A stretch of DNA of 64,000 nucleotides from positions 494,207 through 558,206 of the forward strand of contig PDHQ01000004.1 of NCBI GenBank assembly GCA_003339415.1, in the 5' to 3' direction. Shown piece after piece: positions 25,598 to 36,584 of this stretch. Source of the stretch: Ophiocordyceps camponoti-saundersi (nom. inval.) (lineage: Eukaryota; Ascomycota; Sordariomycetes; Hypocreales; Ophiocordycipitaceae). A program made the translations under genes and the position numbers. Under the pieces are notes generated by a model. The model saw nothing but the letters and a program-made list of their open reading frames with translations. It searched no databases and was not told the origin of the DNA. The stretch's first letter is position 1; each line of letters opens with the position of its first letter.

Positions 25598-26557
25598 ATG
25601 GCCCCGAGGATCAAGCCCGACGACCAGCTTCCCTCCTTCACAGCAAGCGACTATGCCAAGTTCTTCGGCGCCGGCGCTCTGGCGGCCACCGTCACGCACG
25701 CGGCCGTCACCCCCATCGACGTGGTCAAGACGCGGATCCAGGTCGACAACCAGCTCAAGGGCTACGGCATGATGAGCGCCGGCCGGTCCATCGTCGCCAA
25801 GGAGGGGGCCTCGGCCCTACTGACCGGCTTCGGACCGACGGCCGCCGGCTACCTGGTTCAAGGAGGGGCCAAGTTCGCCGGGTACGAGTACTTTAAGAAG
25901 CGGTACATGGCGGCCTTTGCCAAAAGTCCCGACGAGGCCGTCGCTCACCGGACGGCGATTTACCTCTCGGCCAGCGCCACGGCCGAGTTCTTCGCCGACG
26001 TCCTGCTCTGTCCGCTCGAGGCGACGCGCATCCGGCTCGTGTCGCAGCGGGGATACGCCGACGGCCTCACCACCGGCTTCATGAGGATGGCTCGCGAGGA
26101 GGGTCTCGCCGGCTTCTACTCCGGCTTCGTCCCGCTGCTGTTCAAGCAGGTGCCCTTCGCCGTCGGCCAGTTCTCCGTCCACGAGGCCGTCAACGAGGTC
26201 ATCTTCCGAGCCATGGGGCCGGAGCGGAAAGCCCGGCTGACGCCCGTCGAGTCCACGGCCGTGGAGCTGACGTCGGGACTGGCAGCCGGCGCCGCCGCCG
26301 CCATCCTCTCCCACCCGGCCGACACCCTCCTTTCGGCCATCAACAAGGGCGGCGGCGACAAGGGCCAGGGCGCGACGGCGAGGATGATACAGCTGGCTCG
26401 TCAGTTTGGTCCTAAGCGCTTGCTCCTCACCGGCTTGGGGCCGAGGTTGGTCATGACGTGCGGACTTGTCTCCAGTCAGTTTGTCATCTACGCTCGCTGT
26501 AAGGCTTTGACGGGGGCGCCGCCTGGCATCGAGATTCATAAGGAGGCGGCCTTGTGA
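25598..26557 (+). CDS. MIR1: Mitochondrial phosphate carrier
   Basis: Imports inorganic phosphate into the matrix with protons for ATP synthesis. Single exon, 319 residues. It starts MAPRIKPDDQLPSFTASDYAKF. Three Solcar repeats are seen: TPIDVVKTRIQVD, then LCPLEATRIRLVSQ with EEGLAGFYSGFVPLLFKQVP, then SHPADTLLSAINK with GLGPRLVMTCGLVSSQF. The segments TGFGPTAAGYLVQGGAKFAGYEYFKK and the C-terminal PPGIEI ending are diagnostic of Mir1-type carriers. No cleaved presequence is evident. A CT tract lies immediately upstream in the leader. Confidence 0.95.
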   Translation: MAPRIKPDDQLPSFTASDYAKFFGAGALAATVTHAAVTPIDVVKTRIQVDNQLKGYGMMSAGRSIVAKEGASALLTGFGPTAAGYLVQGGAKFAGYEYFKKRYMAAFAKSPDEAVAHRTAIYLSASATAEFFADVLLCPLEATRIRLVSQRGYADGLTTGFMRMAREEGLAGFYSGFVPLLFKQVPFAVGQFSVHEAVNEVIFRAMGPERKARLTPVESTAVELTSGLAAGAAAAILSHPADTLLSAINKGGGDKGQGATARMIQLARQFGPKRLLLTGLGPRLVMTCGLVSSQFVIYARCKALTGAPPGIEIHKEAAL

Positions 26558-28046
26558 TTGATCAGTTGCATGCCGAGAAGGTTTGGTTAGAAGATGGATT
26601 CGGGCTGATTTACATGCATACCTACATATGTAACTACATACATAAGTATGCGTATATGTAATATAGATACAATACATTCATATAGAGACGAAGAAAGACT
26701 CTTTGTCTGATTTCTATCCATCAGGGCTGGAAACTCGCCGAGGAGATATTAGAAGAAGGGGGGGGGGGGGGTTTGACTGGAATCTTTGGGGGAGGATATT
26801 ATTCCTGCCTGTCATGCATGCCTAAACACCTACATATTCGTACACCGATATGCAGACATGCATATTCGTACACTATACGTTATCCGCTCACTGTCTGCCG
26901 CGCGCTTCAGGCCCAGTTCACTTATAGTTAGTTGCCCATGTCAATAAATTAATTGACTCCCCGAAGACGATGGAGAGGAGAGAGGGGGAGGGGGGAGAGG
27001 GGGAGGGGCAATATCCGGGCGATACCGCCTGGTATAGCCGTATATGTAGCCTCTTGTAGGGTTCTACCTGCATCTGCTTTGACTTGGCTAACTACCACCT
27101 CTAGAGGTACACAAGGAGGAGAGAAGCCGTCAAGCTGAGGCCATCGTTAATTACCTGCATATATACATACATACATACATACATACACATACATACATAC
27201 ATACTGTACATATAGGCAGATAGGTATGTAAAGAAAACTAAAGCAGAGGAATCCGGATAACAAAACACATGAACAGACAGACATGTATCTGTAAAGCCTC
27301 TCAAACCAACCCACCCCCTACCGCACCGTACCGTACCGAGGTATTATACACACATACTCCCTCTCTCCTAACGAACGTGCGGCTTTTTGAGAAACTGTGG
27401 CTGAACGAGAGGCGTGTTGCCTAGGCTGTACAGTGCCTCTTCCCTCTTCCCCGTACTTGGGTCCGAGCCACTGAAACGGCGGCAAAAGGACGGCGTCCCC
27501 CGCCCGTGCCGCCCCGGCCCAAGGGGGAACTCCCGCCGTGCTCGCCTCTGCCTTCACACTGTATACGCCACAGCTTCGCCGGTACCTCCAAGGGGGGGGG
27601 GGGTTGTACCTCTCCTGGTAGGCTGCTGCTACCAAGGAAGGGGAGGAGGAGGAAAGCCCTCCAGGGGCCTCTCCAACCTCAGTCAAGCCACGACATCACA
27701 TAACTGTCAGCATCCATTATTCTCCTCTCACGTTCCCTTTCTGTGTCTCTGTATTTCTCTGTCTCTCCGTCTTTCGGTCTCTTTCTTCTCTCCCTCACTG
27801 ATTCCCTCCCTCTCTCCCTTTCTCTCTATCACACACTCTCTCGCTCGCTCTCGCTCTCGCTCACACCCACTCTCACACTCATACTCACACCTCCTCCCTC
27901 CCCCCCCCCTCTCTCTATCTCTCTCTCTCTCTCTCGTGTTCATCCCCGACTTGGCCTCACGTCCTCGCCTTCTCTCTCCCGACCCGTCTCCGATTGAGTT
28001 GCCCCGGCCATGTCCACGAGCTGAGAAGAGGGACTCTGTGCACACC
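26558..28046. other. Intergenic and CT-rich leader of the kexin gene
   Basis: This contains a 14-bp poly-G run near 26759-26771, a GGGGAGAGG-rich purine patch at about 26976-27007, a CATA microsatellite at 27162-27204 and a long CT-rich tract at 27718-27985. It stays open in phase with kexin from 27414, but the composition is low-complexity. Confidence 0.5.
27162..27204. repeat. CATA tetranucleotide microsatellite
   Basis: An interrupted run of ACATAC/CATA units. Smaller copies of the same motif recur through the window, for example near 9060-9100, 10190-10220 and 26616-26645. Confidence 0.8.
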
Positions 28047-30759
28047 ATGGACGCCGCCCGTCATCGAGAGTACGACCTCTACGACTACTATGCCGTCCAC
28101 CTCGAGAGCTTTGCGTCGCCCGAGCTCGTCGCCGATGAGCTCGGCATGCTCCTCGACGGCCCAATGTCGCTGCCCGACCACTACATCCTGCGCGCGCCCA
28201 GATCCTCTCACGACCAGCTGAGCTTGCGACTCCAGGAGCGGAAGCGCAGGAAGCGACATGCCAATCATATCCTGCTGGCCCGAAAACAGGAGCCGAGGAT
28301 GCGGCTACACAAGCGCATCATCCCTCCTTCCGCTCTCGCGCGCTCGCCTGCCGCCAAGTCGGCTCTGGACACGGAGACGGTCAAGAAGCAAGATGACGTG
28401 ATGCAGACGCTGCAAATCCACGATCCCATCTTCAAGGAGCAGTGGCATTTGCTCAACACGCGCCAGCCCGGCCACGACATCAACGTCACCGGTCTCTGGC
28501 TCGAGGGCATCACCGGCAAGGATGCCACCGTGGCCATCGTCGACGACGGCATTGACATGAGCAGCGACGACCTAAAAAACAACTACTTCGCCGCCGGCTC
28601 TTGGGATTTCAACGACAAGGGCGCCGAGCCTCGTCCTCGCCTGTCGGACGATAAGCACGGAACGCGCTGCGCCGGCGAGGTGGCGGCGGCCCGCAATGAC
28701 GTCTGCGGCGTCGGCGCCGCCTACGACGCCCGCGTCGCCGGCATCCGCATCCTGAGCAAGCCCATCAGCGACGCCGACGAGGCCGACGCCATGATGTACA
28801 AAAACCAGGATAACCAAATATACTCTTGCTCCTGGGGCCCGCGCGACGATGGCCGTTCCATGGAGGCGCCCGGCATCCTCATCCAGCGCGCCATCCTTCA
28901 AGGCGTCCAAAAGGGCCGCGCCGGCCTCGGCTCCATCTTCGTCTTTGCGAGCGGCAACGGTGCCGCAAGCGATGACAATTGTAACTTTGACGGATACACC
29001 AACTCCATCTACAGCATCACCGTCGGCGCCGTTGACCGCGCCGGCCACCACCCGTATTATTCGGAGCTTTGCTCGGCTCAGCTCGTCGTTACGTACAGTA
29101 GCGGCGACGGCGACTCCATCGTGCGTCGCTCCCCCTTCTTTTCTTTTTTTTTCGGTCCCCCCCCTTTTTCCACCTTGGATAGACCGAAACGCTGACCATG
29201 ACTGCCCGTCACATCGTCTTCCGTAGCACACAACCGACGTCGGCACCAACCAGTGCACCTCGAGCCATGGCGGAACCTCGGCCGCCGCGCCCCTCGCCGC
29301 CGGCATCTTCGCCCTCGTCATGCAGGTCCGGCCCGACCTGAGCTGGAGAGACGTCCAGTACCTGGCCATGGACACGGCCGTGCCCGTTGCCGACAAGCTC
29401 GACAGCTGGCAGACGACGAGCATCGGCAAAAAGTATAGCCACTACTTTGGCTACGGCAAGATTGATAGCTACGCTCTCGTCGAGAGGGCCAAGAAGTGGA
29501 CAAAGGTCAAGCCCCAGGCCTGGTTCTTCTCGCCCTGGATGCACATCAAGAGGGATATCCCAGAGGGCGACGACGGCTTGACGGCCTATTTTGAGGTCAC
29601 CGAGGCCATGATGAAGAAGGCGAATCTGGGCCGCGTCGAGCACGTCACCATCACCATGAACGTCAATCACACTCGCCGCGGCGACCTGAGCGTCGACCTC
29701 GTCAGCCCGGACAACATCGTGAGTCATATTGCGACGGCGAGGGCGCACGACAGTCACAATGGGGGCTACGTCGACTGGACCTTTATGACTGTTGTCCACT
29801 GGTGAGCCTTTCCATCAACTGGCTGCCTAACCGGCTGACTTACACGCAATGAAAAAAAAAACAGGGGGGAATCCGGCCTTGGAAAGTGGAGCTTGGTCGT
29901 CCGCGACACAAAGGTTAACCAGCAGCGCGGCTACTTTGTCGACTGGCGGATGAAGCTATGGGGCGAGGCCATCGACGCCAAGGCCGCCTACCTCCTCCCG
30001 ATGCCCCAGTCGACGGACGACGATGATCATGACAAGACGTCCATCGCCGGCCCCGTGAGCACCTCGACAGGCGGCGTCGGAGGCCAACGACCGCCGGGAC
30101 GGCCGACGATGACGGCACTGCCTACGGACCACCCGGAGCGTCCGACGAAGCCCGGGAACAAGCCGGTGGATTCGGATGTTCCATCCTCGCCGTCGTTTGG
30201 CAAGTCGGGACCGGTATGGGTGTACGGCGCCTTTTGCCTGATCGTCGTCTTCTGCATCGGCCTCGGCGTCTATCTCTGGGTGGCTCGCCGTCGACGTATG
30301 CGTAACAAGGTCCGCGACAGCTACGAGTTTGAGCTTATAGATGAGGAGGAGACGGAGGCAATGAACGGCGGCGGCATCGGTGGCGGCGGCGGTGGCGATG
30401 ATGACGGCCTGGGCGATGACGGCGTCGGCGTCGGTGACGGTGTTGGTGGTGATGTTGGCGACGACACCGACGGCGAAAAGGATCCGGTCGAAGGTCGGCG
30501 CGGTCGACGCACCCGCGGCGGTGAGCTATATGATGCTTTCGCCGGGAACAGCGACGACGACGACGATGATGACGACGATGGTGGTGGTGGTGGTGGTCGA
30601 CGTGGTGGTGGTGGCCATGGCCAGTACAGAGACGAGTCGCGGGATAGGCTCGTCGCTTCTCACGAGGTGGAACAGTACGTCATCGGGGAGGAAAGCGACG
30701 AGGAGGCTGACGACGTGTCGCCTTCCGACTCTAAGCTGCTGGGCGGCCGTGGCTCGTAA
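28047..30759 (+). CDS. KEX2: Kexin-like proprotein convertase
   Basis: Golgi serine endoprotease that cleaves secreted precursors after Lys-Arg or Arg-Arg. Three exons (28047-29120, 29227-29801, 29865-30759) give 847 residues from the first plausible ATG. The N-terminal pro-region has DYYAVHLES. The subtilisin domain has Asp in IVDDGIDM (about 165), His in DDKHGTRCAGE (about 204), the oxyanion Asn in FASGNGAA and Ser in HGGTSAAAPLAAG (about 376). The P domain follows (NVNHTRRGDLSVDL). One membrane span (GAFCLIVVFCIGLGVYLW) lies near residue 670, then a tail with the TGN-type signal YEFELI and Asp/Gly-rich repeats. From this ATG there is no signal peptide, so the true start is unresolved. Intron 2 ends in A10-CAG with no pyrimidine tract. 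Confidence 0.93.
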
Positions 30760-31403
30760 GAAAACAGAGAGAAGGGGAAGAAGGAAATTGAATAGGAAGA
30801 AGAAACAAAAGACGGGGGGGGAAGGGGAAAGGGGGTTGGCGATAGTTGGTGATGGTATTTAGCTCCTCCGTCTCACCAAGTTCCCATTACCTACCCTACA
30901 TTCAGTATATTATTTTCTTGACTCTCTCTGTCCTTTTTTTTTTCTTGTCCCTTCGTTTTTCTTCTGTGCTTTGTTTGTCTTGTCTTGGTGAGGGGGAAAA
31001 AAAAGGGGGTGGGTGATGGCCCTATTGTTGATTTGTAGCACGGAGACAGGTGGTGTTGGGAAAAAAGGGGGTTCAGGGGGGTTAGACTTGGGGGAACTGC
31101 ATTGGCATAACGAGGAGTTGAAAAGAAGATTGTTGAGGAAGGAAATCGTTGACTCGAAGATTGAAGGAGATGGTGATTTGTTCTTAGATGATGCGCGGAA
31201 TTATTTTAGAGGGGGGGGTTGGAGGGGAATGAAAAAGATGGGATGGATTGATGAATAGTAGATACGAAATGTAGCTTGATGATGAGTATCGAGGTAGAAT
31301 GGTTAATAACAACAAGGTCTGAAAGAAGAATAGAAGAGTCAAAGAGATAAAGAGAAAAAAAAAAAGAGTCCCAGAAGGGATCCCAGAGACAAGAAGAGAC
31401 ACC
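30760..31403. other. Convergent 3' flanks of kexin and Snx4
   Basis: G- and T-rich sequence with no supported gene. Confidence 0.5.
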
Positions 31404-32884
31404 TCACGTCTCCCCTTCCATATCACCCACATACCGAGCCCAGACGTCGCCAACAGCCGTATAAAACGCAACATGCGCATCAGCAAGACCGCCCAGCTGC
31501 GCCTTGAACTCAGCCCTCTTGATGCGCTCAAAGTCGTCCACCTCCTTGACGACCTCGTCGTCGAAGAGGTGGCTCGTCCTCCGGGCACGCTCCACCTCCG
31601 ACGTGAGCTCCTCGACGCGAAGCTCGAGCTTGCGGAGGCGCTCCCGCCTGGCCTGCTCGTGGTCCACGCCGCGGACGTCCTCGATCTTGGCGCGGATGAA
31701 GCCCGTCGGCGTCGACGAGGCGGACCCGTTCTGGAGGCCGTCCCTCTCCGACGTCGACTTGTTGAGGTATTCCGTCAGCTGTTCGAAGTCGAGCTGCTTC
31801 TGCTCTCGCGCTCGGAGGAGCTGCCGTAGCGAGAGGGAGTAGGCTTGCATGTCGCGGAGGGAGCCCAGGTAATCCTGGTCCGTCACGTCGCGCAGACGGC
31901 GGAGCTGGGTGGCCGTGTCGTCCACCGAGGCGGCGAAGGCGTGCACGGCCGACTCGACCGCCGGTTCGAGCGTCACCAGCTTCTGGAACTGCTCTGCCAG
32001 GTCTTTGAGGTCTGTTTCGAGGTCGGCTTCGCGTCGCACCACGCGCGCTACCACTTTTTCGACGTGGCCCAGGTCGTCGTCCAGCCTGTCGCTCTTCTCC
32101 TTGACTTCGATGAAGCGACGATCTGGTTTGTGAACTTTGGTGAAGGCGTTGATGAAAGTGTCTGCGAAGTTGTCAAAGACGCCTCCTCCTCCGCCGCCGC
32201 CACCGTCACCCGCACCAGACGAGACTCCGATACCGGAACCGCTGTGGTCGCTATTGATGCTTACACGAGCGCTCCGGCTACGCATCGTCGCGTTCCAATC
32301 CGGGCTCTCGAGAAAGGCGTGCAGAATCGGGGCACGACGTAGCGTCGGATGCAGAGCCAATCGACGAAGGAAGCGCTGAAGGGAATGGGCTCTCCGGGCG
32401 GTAAAGTCGGCGCCGAACCGGTCTCCGCGCACGTATTCGATTCGTTGCTTGTCCGGGAGGGGAGGGACGGCCGTGGCGGGATAGTCGCGAGACAGCTGCT
32501 TGAAGAGGAAGACGAAGTCTGTGAAGCGACGACGAACAGTCGTCTTTTGCCTCTGAAACGATGGAAAGGTAGACTAGGTAGGTATAGCAGTTCAGTGACA
32601 CGCGGAGGAAGCGAGAGAGAGAAAAAGAGACGCACGCTGGTGGTGATGAGATACGACACAAACGCATCCTTCCCGCCGTCGTTTTCCTTGAGAGGCGAAG
32701 AAACAGCGCACTCGAGCCGTTCTCCACCGGGCAGCTGTGCGCCGCCACTGTCAGAGGTGTCACGACGGCCGCCATCCCTGTCGTCGCCGTCGTCGTCATT
32801 ATCGCGGGCAGATCGCGATGTCTGATCATGGACGTGTTCGCTCCAGGAGACGCTGGAGAAGTTGTCGTTGTCGGTCACCGCCAT
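31404..32884 (-). CDS. SNX4: Sorting nexin Snx4/Atg24
   Basis: PX-BAR protein that retrieves cargo from endosomes to the Golgi and acts in selective autophagy. Two exons (32636-32884, 31404-32552) give 465 residues. It starts MAVTDNDNFSSVSWSEHV. The PX domain has RRRFTDFVFLFKQL with the phosphoinositide-binding Arg, AVPPLPDKQRIEYVRGDRF and FTARRAHSLQRFLRRLALHP. Then comes FLESPDWNATMRSR, characteristic of Snx4, a Gly-rich linker, and a helical BAR region to the C terminus (FADTFINAFTKVHKPDRRF onward). The 83-bp intron lies between LITTS and RQKTTVRRRF. It is convergent with kexin, another Golgi/endosome protein, but co-function is only suggested by position. Confidence 0.93.
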
Positions 32885-33549
32885 GGTATGCGGGAGAGGG
32901 GTTGATTGCTTTCTGTGGGGTGACGATGGAAGGGGGTAAGGAGGACTAAGAGGAGGAAGAGGAGAAGAAGGAAGAGTATGGGAAGAAGATGACGACGATG
33001 ACGACGACGACGATAGATGAGAGGACGAGAAGAAAATCCCTACCTCGAGCAAAGACGAGGCTGACCTGCTGATGATCTCACTCCTTCGAATGCATGTACC
33101 TGGCGCGGGGAATTAAGCTGACGGGGGTACCTGTGCGAGCCTCCTCTACCTGCAACTCCCTCTCTTCGATGCGGGGAGAGGCTGGAAATACATAATACCG
33201 CTACTCACTCTATTTCTCAGCCTCGTCATTACCTAATATCCAACTCAACCTCCCATCCGTTTTTGTAAGACAGCGAGAGAGAGACTACGGTTACAGCTTG
33301 CAATAACCCATCCCATCATCTACCACAGCCTTATAGAGACGATATAAACACGATACATTTTTCGTCGCGCTCGGCGCCGTCTATCTCATGCCATCGAAAG
33401 CTGAACCCCTTACCTCAAGTCCGCGAGGTTTCTAATTTGCTATCCACACCGAAGCCCGGTGCCGCAGCCCCAATCATACATATGTAGAGCCCGTCATCGA
33501 CCTGATTTGAACAAAAGGAAATAGAATAAAAGAGAGAGAGGAAAATGTG

Positions 33550-33596
<47 letters not shown>

Positions 33597-33711
33597 TCTA
33601 AAGAAAGAAAAGAAAAGGAAAGGAAAGGGAAAAAAAAGAGTGTGGGAAAACAAAAGTCAAGAGGTACGGAAGAGAAAAGAAGAACCAAACCCGTTTCTCG
33701 TCACTTCCCTC
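32885..33711. other. Intergenic between Snx4 and Mdm38
   Basis: This contains the Snx4 promoter with GAC-rich triplets and a GA microsatellite. No gene is supported. Confidence 0.5.
33551..33591. repeat. GA microsatellite
   Basis: About twenty GA units, 120 bp beyond the stop codon of the Mdm38 gene. Confidence 0.9.
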
Positions 33712-35364
33712 TTACTTAGACTTGTTCGCTTCCTCCGCCTTGTACACCTCCCGCTCGGCGTCGACCATCTCCGCCGCCGGCCTCTTCTCCAGCCCGGCCG
33801 CCTGGGCCGAAAGCTGCCTCTCCTCCTTCTCGTCAATGTCGTCGACGTCGCGCGGCGTCGCCATGCCCGTGCTCTGACTCTCCTCGTTCTGCTCGTTCTC
33901 GTCCTCAATCAGCTCCTGCTGCTCCTTGAGCACCTCGAGCCTCTGCTTGTTCGTCGCCGCGCCCTCGGCGTTGTGCACCTCGAGCTCCATCTCGTGGAAG
34001 AGCTCCTCCGGTATGGAGGACAGCACTCCGATGAGCGCGTCCACCTGGTTCCACTCCGAGTCCGAGCCCTGCCCGTACATGTATGCGTTGCTGAGCACCA
34101 GCAGCGTCGACGGCACGCCCTCGCGCAGTCGGAGGTCCAGCCACGTCTGCAGGTCGGTCCGCATCCGCGCCGGCGATACGCTGTGCGTGCGGATTCCCCG
34201 CGCCGCGCAAGCCATCTGCAGCTCCGAAACCGTCAGGCTGTCGACGCTCTCGAAGCTGATGGCCTTGTCGTCGCGCTTGATCTGCCGCATCCGGTGCCGC
34301 ACCTGGTACCGCAGCATCATGTCGGTGCCGAACGTGTTGAGGTTCATGTACCGGCACATGGAAACGAGCTGAGGCCGCGAGAGGTTGTCGAGCGTCACGT
34401 CGTCGCGAAACACCTTGCAGACGCGGATCACGTCGTCCCGCGTCGGAGTCTCGCCCGTCGACCGCACCTTGCGGAAGAAGTTGGCGAACTCCTCCTTGTG
34501 CGCCGTGGCCGCGCTCAGGGGTAGGCCCGTCTCCTTGAGCGTCTGCTTTAGGAACGCGCTGACCTCGTTTCGCGTCGACCGCAGCAGGCTGGCCTTGGCA
34601 TCCTTTGACTTTTGACCCTCGAACGTGCTGGGCAGCATGTTGGGGAACAGCTTAAGCGCCAGCGGTAAAAGAGCCTCGCCTAGCGGCACGATGATGAAGA
34701 CGGAAAAGGGGACCAGTCGCCCGAGGTCCCTGACCGTCCGCTGCAGCTGCTTGTTCTCCCTGCGCGACAGGTCGTAGCCGGCCGCCATCTTGAGCGCCAG
34801 CTTCCAACTGATGCGCACCTCGACGGCGAGCAGCTTGCTACCATCCCAGTAATGCTGCGCTTCCCTCTTGACCTTTTGCCACAGCGTCAGCTTCTTGTCC
34901 TCGTGGTCGGCCTTGGCCAAGTCTTGCTTTTCCGCCCCGTCGCCCTTGTTAGCCGCCATTTTCATGACGGTCGCCTCTGCCTTTGTTGCGCCGGCTTGTT
35001 CTTTTTGATGTTTTGCTACTTGTTGTTGCTGTACTTGATGTTCTTGTTGTAGTTTTTGTTGTTGTTGCGCTTGTTGTTGCTGCGGAGAGACAGACTGCTG
35101 CTTGTTGACGTTTGTCTCGTCTCGAGCCAATGGCTTCTTGGCCTGCTCGACGTTGAAGCCGGGAGGGGGGTTCGAAGTCTGAGAGTCAGGCCGATGATGC
35201 TCCGTCGCCATGGACCGGAAGAGAATCGCCGCCAGCGCCGGAGCAGAACGGGCATCTCGACGAGCCAGCCAACGAGGCGCGAAGACGCCCGAAGCGCTTC
35301 CCACCACCATTAGCGGGTTGCGAGACGCCGCCGCCCTGCGGGCAACCGCAGAAGAGGCACTCAT
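33712..35364 (-). CDS. MDM38: LETM1-family mitochondrial inner-membrane protein Mdm38
   Basis: Single exon, 550 residues from MSASSAVARRAAASRNPL. The first about 50 residues are rich in Arg, Ala and Ser without acidic residues, a mitochondrial presequence. A Gln/Lys-rich low-complexity stretch (about 90-140) follows, encoded by a CAA/CAG-type repeat. The LETM1 domain has YWDGSKLLAVEVRISWKL, the membrane span in LVPFSVFIIVPLGEALLPLA, LFPNMLPSTFEG, MCRYMNLNTFGTDMMLRYQ, and ACAARGIRTHSVS. The C terminus is a charged coiled-coil-like tail. Family members mediate K+/H+ exchange and bind mitochondrial ribosomes for protein export. An upstream in-frame ATG at 35496 lacks presequence character. Confidence 0.93.
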   Translation of the reverse strand: MSASSAVARRAAASRNPLMVVGSASGVFAPRWLARRDARSAPALAAILFRSMATEHHRPDSQTSNPPPGFNVEQAKKPLARDETNVNKQQSVSPQQQQAQQQQKLQQEHQVQQQQVAKHQKEQAGATKAEATVMKMAANKGDGAEKQDLAKADHEDKKLTLWQKVKREAQHYWDGSKLLAVEVRISWKLALKMAAGYDLSRRENKQLQRTVRDLGRLVPFSVFIIVPLGEALLPLALKLFPNMLPSTFEGQKSKDAKASLLRSTRNEVSAFLKQTLKETGLPLSAATAHKEEFANFFRKVRSTGETPTRDDVIRVCKVFRDDVTLDNLSRPQLVSMCRYMNLNTFGTDMMLRYQVRHRMRQIKRDDKAISFESVDSLTVSELQMACAARGIRTHSVSPARMRTDLQTWLDLRLREGVPSTLLVLSNAYMYGQGSDSEWNQVDALIGVLSSIPEELFHEMELEVHNAEGAATNKQRLEVLKEQQELIEDENEQNEESQSTGMATPRDVDDIDEKEERQLSAQAAGLEKRPAAEMVDAEREVYKAEEANKSK

Positions 35365-35782
35365 GACGAGACACGACGACGAGAGACACGAGCGCGGGCG
35401 GGAGAATTGATGGCTGGTAAGCGGCGAGACTGGAGAAGAGAGGGGAAAGAAGGGAGGAAAGGGAGGGTTAGGGAGTTGATGGGACCTAAATATCAAGGTC
35501 TGACGTTGATGATGAGGCTGTTTTTTTTTCCCCTTCCTTCTACCGGCTGCCTGAGAGACGGGGATTCCAGAACAGACGGCGGGCTGTGATTGGCTACGGG
35601 TTGATTACGTTTTCTAACAGTAACGGCTAACGCCGCAGTGGCTCGTTTTTCTTCCCCTTGTTGTAACTTTGCTGGTTTGGCACTGTGCTTGCTCCTGCTT
35701 ACTGTATCTTTTGCTCATGTTCCGTCGGTGTGTTGCATCGCAGTCCGTACTGTGTTTAGCTCGTCTCTTGTCACTGTACCAC

Positions 35783-35942
35783 AGAAAGAAAGGATAACTG
35801 CCTCAAAGCAGCAAATCGGTCGTGCTCAATTTGACCTAAGGATGATGATCTGTCTAGAAAGGGGGGAGGGGGGTCGTGCCAATTTGTACCCGCGGCCGTA
35901 CCAAACGTGCCTTCCATGGCAGGGCCTCATACCTGCCCATCA
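35783..35942. repeat. Left 160-bp terminal direct repeat
   Basis: Starts AGAAAGAAAGG and ends TGCCCATCA on the plus strand; identical to 36425-36584. Its flanking ACCAC is part of the target duplication. Confidence 0.95.
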
Positions 35943-36424
35943 AGTCCATCACCAACAACGCAGATAAAGGGGAATTCGACCCTCCGTCTCTCAAAGCCTC
36001 GTCAAGGCACCATTCAACCGGCAGAAAAAAAATCAAGCCCTCACAAGGCAACGCAGAGATAGGCATCCGGGCTATCCTTAGCTATTAACGGAGCCGAAAA
36101 AAATAAGCCACATAGGGCAAAGGCCACTTAGGGCACACACAGAAGAAACAGAAGAAAAGGAAGCCGGCAGGCCGAGCAACGCTCCAGGCCACAGAAAGTC
36201 GAAGATCAAGGCCACAAGGGCAGAAAAGGTAAAAGGCCCCTAAGGGCAGCGGCGTCGGTAGCCGGGCTCGTAGGCAGTCGTCATTGCCGGAGGCATTATC
36301 GCGGACGTCATCGCGGGCGGCAGGCAAAGGTAATAGCGGTAGCGGCAGGCGTAGGCAGATTAGATATTATCGTGATCAGAAGAAGGTCGTCACCCGGGCC
36401 TTGCGGCCCCCTGTCTCGGTCACC

Positions 36425-36584
36425 AGAAAGAAAGGATAACTGCCTCAAAGCAGCAAATCGGTCGTGCTCAATTTGACCTAAGGATGATGATCTGTCTAGA
36501 AAGGGGGGAGGGGGGTCGTGCCAATTTGTACCCGCGGCCGTACCAAACGTGCCTTCCATGGCAGGGCCTCATACCTGCCCATCA
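36425..36584. repeat. Right 160-bp terminal direct repeat
   Basis: An exact copy of 35783-35942. The following five bases ACCAC repeat the five bases before the left copy. Confidence 0.95.

Larger units (their letters stand above)
35783..36584 (-). mobile_element. Non-autonomous LTR-type element (TRIM-like), 802 bp
   Basis: Two direct repeats of 160 bp, 35783-35942 and 36425-36584, are identical base for base and flank 482 bp of unique sequence. The pair is bracketed by ACCAC on both sides (35778-35782 and 36585-36589), a perfect 5-bp target-site duplication of the kind left by an LTR integrase. On the minus strand the repeats begin TG (TGATGGGCAGG) and end TTTCT. GGTGACCGAGACAGG follows directly and could serve as a primer-binding site (inference). 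The interior has no long open frame or obvious polypurine tract. Size and layout match terminal-repeat retrotransposons in miniature. Identical repeats imply a recent insertion. Confidence 0.8.

Noticed and set aside
25817..26677. A 286-codon minus-strand frame
   Set aside because: Antisense shadow of the phosphate carrier coding exon.
28572..29429. A 285-codon minus-strand frame
   Set aside because: Antisense to the kexin catalytic domain, with no domain of its own and crossing a kexin intron.
33547..34524. A 325-codon plus-strand frame rich in Arg, Leu and Val
   Set aside because: It lies antisense to the Mdm38 coding exon and starts in a GA microsatellite; a typical GC-rich shadow frame.
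36000..36424. Coding capacity for reverse transcriptase or gag inside the compact element
   Set aside because: The 482-bp interior has stops in all frames and no retroelement motif; the element is non-autonomous.
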